From NCBI GenBank assembly GCA_017432615.1, contig JAFRIV010000012.1, forward strand, positions 44,930-108,929: DNA of 64,000 nt. Reading direction: 5' to 3'. Below are positions 52,186-60,698 of the stretch, piece by piece; position 1 is the stretch's first letter, and each line of letters starts with the position of its first letter. Made by a program: the position numbers and the translations under genes. The DNA is from Oscillospiraceae bacterium (lineage in GTDB: Bacteria > Bacillota > Clostridia > Oscillospirales > Oscillospiraceae). The notes under the pieces are model-generated. The model was not told the DNA's origin, searched no databases, and was given only the letters and a program-made list of their open reading frames with translations.

Positions 52186-53004
52186 ATGTCACTACTTCAT
52201 ATCGACCTTTTTTCAAAGGTTTTGCAGATGGATACAGGAATCTCTGTTATTGTGCCGGAGAGTATGCAGGGCATAGGGCTGGAAGGTGCCCATGCAGAGG
52301 ATAATTATCCTGTTTTATGGCTGCTTCATGGCAGGAGTGATGACCATACCATCTGGATGCGGCGTACATCTATAGAACGCTATGCGGCACCGTTGGGTAT
52401 TATGGTAGTAATGCCTGAAGTCAGCTACAGCCGGTATATGAATATGGTTTATGGCCCTCGTTACCGGGATTTCATAGCAGATGAACTCTATCATTTCTGT
52501 AAGAAACTGTTCCCCCATATGAGCACCGATCGAAAAGATCACTATATTGCAGGCCTCTCAATGGGCGGAGGAGGAGCAATGCTTTTAGGCCTTACCTATC
52601 CTGAACAATATGGGACAATCTGCATGCTTTCGACCGGCGGAGTGGCTCCGCTTGAAGGACTGTGGAGAGCAAAGGGCGGACAGGATACCAATTATCGAAG
52701 ATTAAATACGGATATATACGGAACTGATGACACAGATTCTCTGGCGGGAACAGAATATGACATTCTGAAGCTGATCCGGGATACCGCAAGGAATCATGCC
52801 TTGCTTCCGGAAGTGTATCATGCTATGGGAACGGAGGACGTCCGTTATCCTGTAGCAATGAAGATCAAGGAAACCTTTGAATCAATTCCGGGTAACCCGT
52901 ATCACTATGAGTACCACGAGGGACACGGAAAGCATGAATGGATTTTCTGGGATGAATGGATCCGGAAATTCCTGGACAGCAGATTCTGTCAGGAGGAAAA
53001 ATAA
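52186..53004 (+). CDS. Esterase family alpha/beta hydrolase
   Basis: A 272-residue esterase of the EstA/esterase-D-like group (tributyrin, acetyl or feruloyl esterases). Nucleophile Ser125 in AGLSMGGGG, and the C-terminal EGHGKHEWIFWDEWIRKFL holds the catalytic His. No signal peptide, so it acts on imported compounds. The ATG at 52186 follows AAAGGAAC; the longer frame from 52117 lies in the permease gene. The gene following at a 1-base gap is a close but non-catalytic paralogue. In this operon it would release an acyl or alkyl group from the imported substrate. Confidence 0.87.
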   Translation: MSLLHIDLFSKVLQMDTGISVIVPESMQGIGLEGAHAEDNYPVLWLLHGRSDDHTIWMRRTSIERYAAPLGIMVVMPEVSYSRYMNMVYGPRYRDFIADELYHFCKKLFPHMSTDRKDHYIAGLSMGGGGAMLLGLTYPEQYGTICMLSTGGVAPLEGLWRAKGGQDTNYRRLNTDIYGTDDTDSLAGTEYDILKLIRDTARNHALLPEVYHAMGTEDVRYPVAMKIKETFESIPGNPYHYEYHEGHGKHEWIFWDEWIRKFLDSRFCQEEK

Positions 53005-53005
53005 A

Positions 53006-53713
53006 ATGGCTGTGATAATCCATCATTTTTATTCCAATGCACTGACTGAATGCAATTCCATGTCTGTAATTGTCCCGATAGAAAAAGCGGACAGAGATAC
53101 TTATCCGGTTTTGTGGCTGATTCCTCCTTTCGGCAGTGATCATACAGCCTGGATACGCCATACGGATATGGAGCGTCTCGCAGAAGAAAAAGAGATTATG
53201 ATCGTTATGCCCGACATGAAATTAAGCTTTGGTACGGATATGAAACATGGCCTGAAATACCGGACTATGCTTACTGAAGAACTGCCCCAGATCATATCTC
53301 ATGTCTATCCGGCGGATCTGTCACAGCAGATGATCGCCGGTGCGAAAGAAGGAGCATATATCACCATGTATTCTTCGCTGACATGCGCAGGGCAATACAA
53401 GAGAACGATCGCGCTGTCGTGCGGATCCCTTACCGATGAATGTCTACCGGATGATCTTAAAAAACCGTTCTTTAATGCCTTCGCTGCCGCTGATCCGGCT
53501 GAGCTGTTAAATACAGAGTATGATGTTTGCAATATGCTAAAAAACTGCAAATATGCTAATGACTGGTTTCTTGCGTGGTCGGAGAATGATACCTACCATC
53601 GATCCTGTGAACGGCTCTCCGGCTACCTATTAAAAGAATCGGTAAAAGAATATAAAGGGGCTGCTTTGTCCTGGAATGCGTGGGAAAGTATACTCAGGGA
53701 AACTCTGAATTAA
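53006..53713 (+). CDS. Esterase-like paralogue without catalytic residues
   Basis: A 235-residue protein with the same fold as its upstream neighbour (SVIVPIEKADRDTYPVLWLI, WIRHTDMERLAEEKEIMIVMPD, GLKYRTMLTEELPQII). The nucleophile elbow GLSMGG is replaced by AGAKEGAY, putting Lys114 in place of Ser. The final HGKHEWIFWD is replaced by LSWNAWESIL, losing the His. It is likely a pseudoenzyme acting as a partner or regulator of the active esterase. AGGAGG eleven bases upstream of ATG 53006 fixes the start. Confidence 0.83.
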   Translation: MAVIIHHFYSNALTECNSMSVIVPIEKADRDTYPVLWLIPPFGSDHTAWIRHTDMERLAEEKEIMIVMPDMKLSFGTDMKHGLKYRTMLTEELPQIISHVYPADLSQQMIAGAKEGAYITMYSSLTCAGQYKRTIALSCGSLTDECLPDDLKKPFFNAFAAADPAELLNTEYDVCNMLKNCKYANDWFLAWSENDTYHRSCERLSGYLLKESVKEYKGAALSWNAWESILRETLN

Positions 53714-53753
53714 TCCGGTCGCGGAAAAGAAAACAGATGCGAAGGGAAAGAAA

Positions 53754-54902
53754 ATGAAAAAAAAACAAGTATTCAGGCTGCCTGTTACAATTCTGCGCGG
53801 TGGAACAAGTAAGGGTGTTTTCATATTGGAGGAAGATCTTCCTGAAAATCGGGAAGAATGGGATGAAATTCTTCTGCGCCTGATGGGAAGCCCGGATAAA
53901 AAACAGATCGATGGCCTCGGAGGGGCACAGTCTGTCACCAGCAAGATTGCAATTATCAAAAAATCCGAGAGGGAAGATGCTGATGTCGACTATACTTTTG
54001 CCCAGGTAGCCGTTGATAAGCCTATTGTCAGTTATAAAGGGAATTGCGGCAATATTTCCTCGGGTGTCGGACCATTTTCTGTTGAAAAGGGACTTGTAGA
54101 ATGCAGGGAAGGAATAACACCTGTCAAGATCTACAATACGAATACTGATAAACTCATCATTTCAGAGGTTTGCACGAAAGAAGGGGCAGTGCAATACAGC
54201 GGAAATTACTCTATTGCGGGTGTTCCAGGCACTGCTTCTCCGGTAAAGCTCAGATTTGTTCAACCGTCCGGCACATTGGGGAAAGGACTCCTGCCAACAG
54301 GAAATATCATTGACAGACTCCATGTGCCCGGATTCGGAGAAGTGCAGGTATCAATTGTCGATGCAGCAAATCCTCTCGTTTTTGTCAAAGCAAAAGATAT
54401 TGGACTTACAGGTAAAGAACTCCCGGATGATTTGAACGCAGATCTGGAAAAGCTTGCGCTTTTGGAGGAAATAAGAGGACTGGCAGCAGAGAAACTGGGC
54501 TTAACGGATGATTATACCAAATCTGCATGGGAAACTCCGGGTATCCCCAAGATGACTTATGTCGCCGAAGCTGACGATTATGAGACATCGGAAGGGCAGA
54601 GAATACAGAAGGGAGAAATTGATCTGCTCTCGCATATGATGTCTATGCAGAAAACACATCCGAGTTATGCTATGACAGGCGCCATGTGTACAGCTGCCGC
54701 GGCAGTTGTCCCGGGAAGTATTGTAAACCAGGTCCTTCCGGAATCCATAAATACGCAGCTGATCCGTATAGGGCATCCGGCCGGAGTATTGGAATGCGGT
54801 GTCAATTATAAAGATAACGGAACAGTTCCGGATATTGAAGATACCTTCGGTTTCAGAACAGCAAATCTCTTGATGGAAGGAATTGCATCCGTTCGAATAT
54901 AG
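53754..54902 (+). CDS. prpF: PrpF-family isomerase (methylaconitate/aconitate type)
   Basis: A 382-residue member of the PrpF family (diaminopimelate-epimerase fold), which isomerises 2-methylaconitate, 4-oxalomesaconate or related tricarboxylates by proton shifts. Typical segments: PVTILRGGTSKGVFI near the N-terminus, GNCGNISSGVGPFSVEKGLV, and HPAGVLECGV. Shewanella PrpF has been crystallised with trans-aconitate bound. Here it directly precedes citDEF, which suggests trans/cis-aconitate or methylaconitate isomerisation before hydration. Exact substrate unproven. Confidence 0.88.
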   Translation: MKKKQVFRLPVTILRGGTSKGVFILEEDLPENREEWDEILLRLMGSPDKKQIDGLGGAQSVTSKIAIIKKSEREDADVDYTFAQVAVDKPIVSYKGNCGNISSGVGPFSVEKGLVECREGITPVKIYNTNTDKLIISEVCTKEGAVQYSGNYSIAGVPGTASPVKLRFVQPSGTLGKGLLPTGNIIDRLHVPGFGEVQVSIVDAANPLVFVKAKDIGLTGKELPDDLNADLEKLALLEEIRGLAAEKLGLTDDYTKSAWETPGIPKMTYVAEADDYETSEGQRIQKGEIDLLSHMMSMQKTHPSYAMTGAMCTAAAAVVPGSIVNQVLPESINTQLIRIGHPAGVLECGVNYKDNGTVPDIEDTFGFRTANLLMEGIASVRI

Positions 54903-55008
54903 GTTTTATGGAGATTCGGAAACAATCATTAAAAAAGCATTATTTCGGATCCAATATGATATGACAGTTTTTTGGAAGAAAGAAATAATTGATCAGGAGT
55001 AAAGAGCG

Positions 55009-55308
55009 ATGGATATTCTAAAGACCGCGATAGCAGGAACAGTTGAATCCAGCGATTGCCTGGTAACCGTAGAACCGGGTTCGGGAACAATAGAACTGGA
55101 TCTGGACAGTTCCGTGATGCGCCAGTTTGGCAGGCAGATTCGCAAAGTGATTTTTGAGACACTCGGGCGTCTTGATGTTTCTAATGTGAAGATCACTGTT
55201 GTAGATAAAGGAGCATTGGACTGCACCATAAAGGCGAGAGTGGAATGTGCCGTCTATCGCGCCAATGAGATGAAAGATAATCTGCCGTGGGGAGATGTTA
55301 TTGTATGA
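55009..55308 (+). CDS. citD: Citrate lyase acyl carrier protein (gamma subunit)
   Basis: A 99-residue CitD. Ser14 in AGTVESSD is the attachment site of the phosphoribosyl-dephospho-CoA arm in known citrate lyases. The C-terminal half (KVIFETLGRLDVSNVKI, DKGALDCTI) is standard. AGGAG precedes the ATG; its TGA overlaps the citE ATG. Confidence 0.93.
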   Translation: MDILKTAIAGTVESSDCLVTVEPGSGTIELDLDSSVMRQFGRQIRKVIFETLGRLDVSNVKITVVDKGALDCTIKARVECAVYRANEMKDNLPWGDVIV

Positions 55309-56204
55309 ATCCAAACATGAAAAGACTTCGCAGAAGCATGATGTTTTTGAACTGCCAGAAGCCGAGTCTCATCAAGGACCCTTACGTTTATGCACCGGAC
55401 TCCATTATGCTGGATCTTGAAGACGCAGTTGCCGAGCGGGAAAAGGATGCTGCACGGTATTCTCTGTATCATGCTCTGCAGGAAATCGACTACAGAGGAG
55501 TGGAGCGGGTTGTCCGAATCAATGGACTGGATACCGATCTGTGGAAGGAAGACATCCGCTGTTCGATCGCAGGTGGATGCGATGCTGTGCGTATCCCAAA
55601 AACAGAAACGGCAAAAGATGTTCAACTGGTAGAAGAAGCTGTCTTAAAAGCAGAAAAAGAATTTCATGTTGAACCTGGGCGCACACTGATCATGGCGGCG
55701 CTGGAATCTGCCAGGGGAGTTATGAATGCTTTTGAAATCTGCTGTGCATCTTCCCGGCTGTTTGGAATTGCACTTTCCGGCGGAGACTACACCAAAGACT
55801 TACAGACAACTATTTCCGGTACCGGCGTAGAACTGATGGGAGCACGTCAGCACATGATTATTGCTGCACGAGCGGCAGGGGTGCAGTGCTTTGATACAGT
55901 TTTTACGGATCTCAACAATATGGATGGTTTTCGCAAGGATGTTGAAACGATCCATGCGATGGGATTTGACGGGAAATCGATTATTAATCCCCGACAAATT
56001 CCGATTGTTCATGAGATCTTTACTCCGAAACAAAAAGAAATAATCTTTGCTGAAAAGGTTGTACGGGAAATAGATAGCAAAAGAGCACAGGGAATCGGTG
56101 TATTTACTGTGGACGGGAAGATGATCGATATCGCATTTTATGACGGCGCCAAACGAATTCTTGCACTTGCACGGGCATCAGGTGTTTATAAGGGGGAACT
56201 GTAA
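55305..56204 (+). CDS. citE: Citrate lyase beta subunit (CitE)
   Basis: A 299-residue CitE, the lyase subunit of the HpcH/HpaI superfamily that cleaves (3S)-citryl-ACP (or citramalyl-ACP) to acetyl-ACP and the keto acid. Metal and substrate residues appear in DSIMLDLEDAVAEREKD, RVVRINGLDT, ESARGVMNA and GDYTKDL. Start ATG at 55305 overlaps the citD stop, giving coupled translation. Confidence 0.93.
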   Translation: MNPNMKRLRRSMMFLNCQKPSLIKDPYVYAPDSIMLDLEDAVAEREKDAARYSLYHALQEIDYRGVERVVRINGLDTDLWKEDIRCSIAGGCDAVRIPKTETAKDVQLVEEAVLKAEKEFHVEPGRTLIMAALESARGVMNAFEICCASSRLFGIALSGGDYTKDLQTTISGTGVELMGARQHMIIAARAAGVQCFDTVFTDLNNMDGFRKDVETIHAMGFDGKSIINPRQIPIVHEIFTPKQKEIIFAEKVVREIDSKRAQGIGVFTVDGKMIDIAFYDGAKRILALARASGVYKGEL

Positions 56205-56205
56205 G

Positions 56206-57768
56206 ATGAAAAATGCTGTTGGCCGGGAAATACCTGATGATATTCTCAGGGCATTGGGGAAAGAACCTTTTCAGGGGAATAATTATAAGAACGGTGTACC
56301 ATTTCGCCGTGTGGCACCTATCATACATCCCGTTATGGATAACCAGCACTCAAAGCTGGTGAAAGATATCCATGAAGCGCTGGTAAAATGCAAAGCGCAC
56401 AGCGGTATGACAGTCAGTTTTCATCATCATTTTCGCGAGGGTGACCTTATCGTGAATATGGTGATGGAAGAGATTCATAAAATGGGGTTAAAAAACATAA
56501 CATTGGCGGCAACCTCTCTTGGTAAAGCCCACGATCCTCTTGTGCCCATGATTGAAGATGGTACAATTACGCGGATAGAAGCTTCAGGCGTCCGGGGAAT
56601 GATAGGCAGGACAATTTCCGAAGGAAAATTGAAGGGACTTGCTATTATGCGATCCCACGGCGGACGAGTGCGGTCATTAATGACAGGAGAAACAAAGGTA
56701 GATATCGCTTTTATCGGCGCCCCCACTTCAGATGATTACGGTAATCTGAGAGGGATTGGCGGCAAAACCAATTGCGGCGTTTTGAGTTATTCACATATAG
56801 ATGGAGATCAGGCAGAATATGTAGTTGCGATCACAGATTGCCTTGTACCTTTCCCTAATTTTCCCGCTCATATTTCCATGACAAAAGTTGATTATGTGTG
56901 TGTGGTGGATGCAATCGGGATTCCCGAGAAAATTGCCACAGGAGCTGCAAAGCCGACAACAGATCAACGCAAACTGATGATGGCAGAGTACTGCACGCAG
57001 GTCGTTGTCAATACTCCCTATTTTAAGGACGGTTTTTCTTATCAGACAGGCGTTGGAGGGGCATCGATCGCATCAACGATTTCGCTTACCAGAATCATGG
57101 AAGAGCGGGGCATCAAGATGGGCTTTGGTGTTGGCGGCCTGACAAAACCGATGTGCGATCTGTTGGATAGAGGAATGGTACGTGTGCTGATGGACACGCA
57201 GGCATTTGACCTCGATACCGTTTCAAATGTTATTAACCCGGCACACCATCGTATTTCAGCAGGAGCTTATGCAAACCCATTCAACAAGGGGGCTTTTGTC
57301 AACAAATTAGACTACGTTATATTAGCATCGTTAGAAGTAGATGTTCATTTTAACTGCAATGTTGTTGTCGGATCTGATGGGGTAATAACAGGCGCACAAG
57401 GCGGCCATCCGGATACTGCGCAGGGAGCCAAATGCACCATAGTGATCTGCCCGTTGCTTCAAGGACGTATCCCCGCTATCTGTTCAGAAGTTACCACAGT
57501 AACAACACCAGGGGAGAGTGTGGATGTTGTAGTAACTGACTATGGCGTTGCCGTAAATCCAAACCGTCATGATCTGCTTGAAGCACTCCGGAAAGCAGAC
57601 TGTGTTCCTTTGAAAACAATTGAAGAGTTACGCGATATTGCTTACAGCATCACCGGAGAGCCCGATCCGGTAGAATTTGAAGACAGAGTTGTGGGCATTA
57701 TTGAGGCACGGGATGGCACTATTATGGATGTCGTTCGGCAGATTAAAAAGTGCGACCCAAAAGAGTAA
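56206..57768 (+). CDS. citF: Citrate lyase alpha subunit (CitF)
   Basis: A 520-residue CitF, the citrate:acetyl-ACP transferase subunit. The conserved segments SFHHHFREGD, MRSHGGRVR and the CoA-transferase-type C-terminal region EVTTVTTPGESVDVVVTDYG are intact. It starts one base after the citE stop region with a GGGGGAA site. Citrate and citramalate lyases share these subunits, so substrate cannot be told from CitF alone. Confidence 0.94.
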   Translation: MKNAVGREIPDDILRALGKEPFQGNNYKNGVPFRRVAPIIHPVMDNQHSKLVKDIHEALVKCKAHSGMTVSFHHHFREGDLIVNMVMEEIHKMGLKNITLAATSLGKAHDPLVPMIEDGTITRIEASGVRGMIGRTISEGKLKGLAIMRSHGGRVRSLMTGETKVDIAFIGAPTSDDYGNLRGIGGKTNCGVLSYSHIDGDQAEYVVAITDCLVPFPNFPAHISMTKVDYVCVVDAIGIPEKIATGAAKPTTDQRKLMMAEYCTQVVVNTPYFKDGFSYQTGVGGASIASTISLTRIMEERGIKMGFGVGGLTKPMCDLLDRGMVRVLMDTQAFDLDTVSNVINPAHHRISAGAYANPFNKGAFVNKLDYVILASLEVDVHFNCNVVVGSDGVITGAQGGHPDTAQGAKCTIVICPLLQGRIPAICSEVTTVTTPGESVDVVVTDYGVAVNPNRHDLLEALRKADCVPLKTIEELRDIAYSITGEPDPVEFEDRVVGIIEARDGTIMDVVRQIKKCDPKE

Positions 57769-57865
57769 AAGTACAAAAAACTGTTTCGGTTTGACAACTG
57801 GAAGAAATAGAAATAAAGCGATCGGATAAAAGAAACATTTTCACGGCAGGCAGGAGGAATTGTGT

Positions 57866-60139
57866 ATGATTAAGCTCTATGACGGCGGTATTTACCTGGT
57901 AAATGGGTTGGAAGTTATTCCGGAAAACGAAGCTATAAGGATACAGAATATGATTGGAGCTCCGGCAGATAAAGAACAGGCAAAAAAGGGAACAATCTCC
58001 TGGCCAATCATAAAAGAGCACAACAAAAGCGAAAATATGGAAAATCTGAAGCTGAGATTCGATTCATTAACCAGCCATGATATTACCTATGTCGGTATTA
58101 TTCAAACAGCACGCGCTTCCGGTATGAGAGAATTTTCTCTGCCTTATGTGATGACAAACTGCCACAACTCTCTTTGTGCCGTCGGGGGAACGATCAATGA
58201 GGATGATCACAAATTTGCTCTTTCAGCGGCTCATAAATACGGCGGGATCTATGTGCCTGTGAATTTAGCCAACATCCATTCTTATAACCGGGAAACCATG
58301 GCGGGATGTGGCAGGATGATTTTGGGATCAGACTCCCATACACGCTATGGTGCTCTTGGCACTATGGCAGTAGGCGAAGGCGGCGGAGAACTGGCCAAAC
58401 AGCTTTTATGCCGTACCTATGATTTTCCGTATCCAAGAGTAGTGGCTGTTTATCTTTCGGGAAAACCGAAACCGGGTGTCGGGCCGCAGGATGTAGCTCT
58501 TTCCATTATTGGCTCTGTATATAAAAACGGGTATGTCAAGAACGCGGTGATGGAGTTCGTCGGTCCGGGGGTCGCCGAGCTTCCCATAGAATACCGGAAT
58601 GCAATAGATGTAATGACCACGGAAACCACTTGCTGGTCTTCTGTTTGGATCACAGATGAAGAGACACAGAAGTATTATGCACGCCACAGGAGGCTGGAGG
58701 ACTTCAGGAAGCTGGCGCCTGCCGATATCGTTTATTATGACGGGTGTGTATGGGTTGATCTTTCAACTGTTGAATGTACTATTGCCATGCCTATGCATCC
58801 TTCCAATATCTATACAATCCATGAAGTACAGGAGAACCCAGAGGAGATTCTTCATCTTGTTCAGGAAGAAGCCAATAAAGTCCTCAAAGGGGTAAAATTA
58901 GACCTGACTTCCAAGATCCGTGGCGGAGATATTTGGGTTGAGCAGGGAATTATTGCAGGTTGTTCAGGCGGTACTTTTGATAATATCTGTGCAGCGGCAG
59001 ATATCCTTCGAGGCAGAAGCTGCGGCAACGGCGCATTTTCCCTTAATATCTATCCCGGATCCATGCCAGCTCTCTCAGCACTGATCAAAAATGGTCGAGT
59101 CTCTGATCTGATTTCTGCAGGAGCGATCATGCGTGAATGTTTCTGCGGACCGTGCTTCGGCGCTGGAGACACGCCTGCTAATGGTGAATTCTCTATACGT
59201 CATACTACACGAAACTTTCCTAACCGGGAAGGATCCAAGCCCGGTGAAGGGCAGATTAGTGCAGTAGCACTAATGGATGCCCGTTCCATAGCAGCAACGG
59301 CGGCTAATGGCGGCAGACTCACAGCTGCCTCCGATCTGGAAATAGAATATACTTGCCCGGACTATATATTTGACTCTGAAATCTATGAAAAAAGAGTCTA
59401 CAACGGTTGGAGAAGGCCACAACCTGATTATGAACTTAAATTTGGCCCCAATATTAAAGACTGGCCAGATATGCCAAGCCTGACCGAGGACCTGCTTATA
59501 AAAGTCTGTTCCTATATTACAGATCCTGTCACGACAACAGACGAACTGCTTCCCTCGGGTGAAACATCCTCCTTTCGCTCTAATCCGGAACGTATGAGTG
59601 AATATACACTCAGCCGCAGGGATCCGCAGTATGTTTCCCGAAGCAGGAGTTTACAGCAGGCGGACCACGACAGAAGAGCTGGGAAAGTGCTTGGGAAAGA
59701 AATAGCAGCTGTTTATGCGGCACTCGAAAAGTCTGGAATCCAAGTAGATCCTGAAGGTACAAATATCGGCTCAACCATCTATGCAAATATGCCCGGAGAC
59801 GGTTCGGCAAGGGAGCAGGCTGCATCCTGCCAGCGAGTCATCGGAGCTTCTGCAAATTTTGCAAGGCAGTATGCAACCAAACGTTATCGCTCGAACTGTA
59901 TTAACTGGGGAATAATACCATTCCTTGTAGAAAATCCTGAAGTGTTTGCCTTGGGAGATTATATTTTCATCCCAAATCTGAAAACAGCCATCTGCAATAA
60001 GATCGATCGGATTACCGCCTATGCTGTCAAACCGGACGGAAACGTGATTACTTTCTTATGTTCTATCGGCTCTTTGACAGATACCGAACGGCAGATCCTT
60101 ACAGAAGGGTGTCTTATCAACTATTATCGAAATAACTGA
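57866..60139 (+). CDS. Aconitase-family hydratase
   Basis: A 757-residue hydratase of the aconitase superfamily, one of the group annotated simply as hydratase and often found beside citrate-lyase-like genes. The 4Fe-4S Cys candidates lie in VTNCHN-like MTNCHNSLC, AGCSGG and CFCGPCFG. SDSHTRYGALGTMAVGEGGGELA is the substrate-loop segment. The C-terminal swivelling domain is at ~640-757 (NFARQYATKRYRSNCINWG). The ATG at 57866 follows AGGAGG. Last gene of the operon. With PrpF and CitDEF it would hydrate an aconitate-type intermediate to the citrate-type substrate of the lyase. Confidence 0.85.
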   Translation: MIKLYDGGIYLVNGLEVIPENEAIRIQNMIGAPADKEQAKKGTISWPIIKEHNKSENMENLKLRFDSLTSHDITYVGIIQTARASGMREFSLPYVMTNCHNSLCAVGGTINEDDHKFALSAAHKYGGIYVPVNLANIHSYNRETMAGCGRMILGSDSHTRYGALGTMAVGEGGGELAKQLLCRTYDFPYPRVVAVYLSGKPKPGVGPQDVALSIIGSVYKNGYVKNAVMEFVGPGVAELPIEYRNAIDVMTTETTCWSSVWITDEETQKYYARHRRLEDFRKLAPADIVYYDGCVWVDLSTVECTIAMPMHPSNIYTIHEVQENPEEILHLVQEEANKVLKGVKLDLTSKIRGGDIWVEQGIIAGCSGGTFDNICAAADILRGRSCGNGAFSLNIYPGSMPALSALIKNGRVSDLISAGAIMRECFCGPCFGAGDTPANGEFSIRHTTRNFPNREGSKPGEGQISAVALMDARSIAATAANGGRLTAASDLEIEYTCPDYIFDSEIYEKRVYNGWRRPQPDYELKFGPNIKDWPDMPSLTEDLLIKVCSYITDPVTTTDELLPSGETSSFRSNPERMSEYTLSRRDPQYVSRSRSLQQADHDRRAGKVLGKEIAAVYAALEKSGIQVDPEGTNIGSTIYANMPGDGSAREQAASCQRVIGASANFARQYATKRYRSNCINWGIIPFLVENPEVFALGDYIFIPNLKTAICNKIDRITAYAVKPDGNVITFLCSIGSLTDTERQILTEGCLINYYRNN

Positions 60140-60698
60140 TACCCAATAAAACTAATAACAGAACCGAAGACGGAGAAAGCTGTCCGCCTGATGCAGGCCT
60201 GTCTTGTCAATACGGGGAAGCGCAGAGGATTTGGAAAGGATGATCGAACGGTTTGCCGGCAAGGGACCGGAATACATGGAAATTCTGGAAAATTAAAAAG
60301 ATGTTGCCATTTGATGTTATCTGTCGTAAGAGAAATCTGATAAAATAAAAACACTCACAAGTGTAAAACAAAAAAGCCTGAGGAAATCCCCGGGCTTTTT
60401 ATAATGGGAGAGATACGATGCGAGAGAAGATACTGTATTTCTGTTCATATTATGAGCTGCCGAATCTGCCAGAGATTCCGGAGTACCCGGCGTGCGGGAG
60501 TGACTGATGGCGTTAAGAAAACAAAGGACCTGCGGCGGATACCACCAGCGCTGTCTGACAGAAAAAGAGAAAATAAGAATATTCGGGTCAGCATGATACT
60601 GTTCTGTGTTTTTGTGTTTTACATCGTTTTTCTTTTGTGGTATATTTTCAGCAACAGATAAAGAGATCATTGTTCCAACAAGATGGGAGAGGATAATC
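60140..60698. other. Intergenic region with small frames and a possible gene remnant
   Basis: No full gene is visible. On the plus strand 60224-60295 reads AEDLERMIERFAGKGPEYME and ends LEN at a TAA, which looks like the C-terminal end of a lost protein that I cannot name. A terminator lies at 60371-60401. Behind it, two adjoining 29-codon frames start at 60418 (GGGAG eight bases before) and 60506; the first encodes YFCSYYELPNLPEIPEYP. Neither is recognised and both may be chance. Confidence 0.4.
60371..60401 (+). terminator. Terminator downstream of the hydratase operon
   Basis: AAAAAGCC (60371-60378) pairs with GGCTTTTT (60393-60400) around a small GG/CC inner stem. It is symmetrical and could work in both directions. 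It stands 230 bases after the hydratase stop. Confidence 0.75.
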
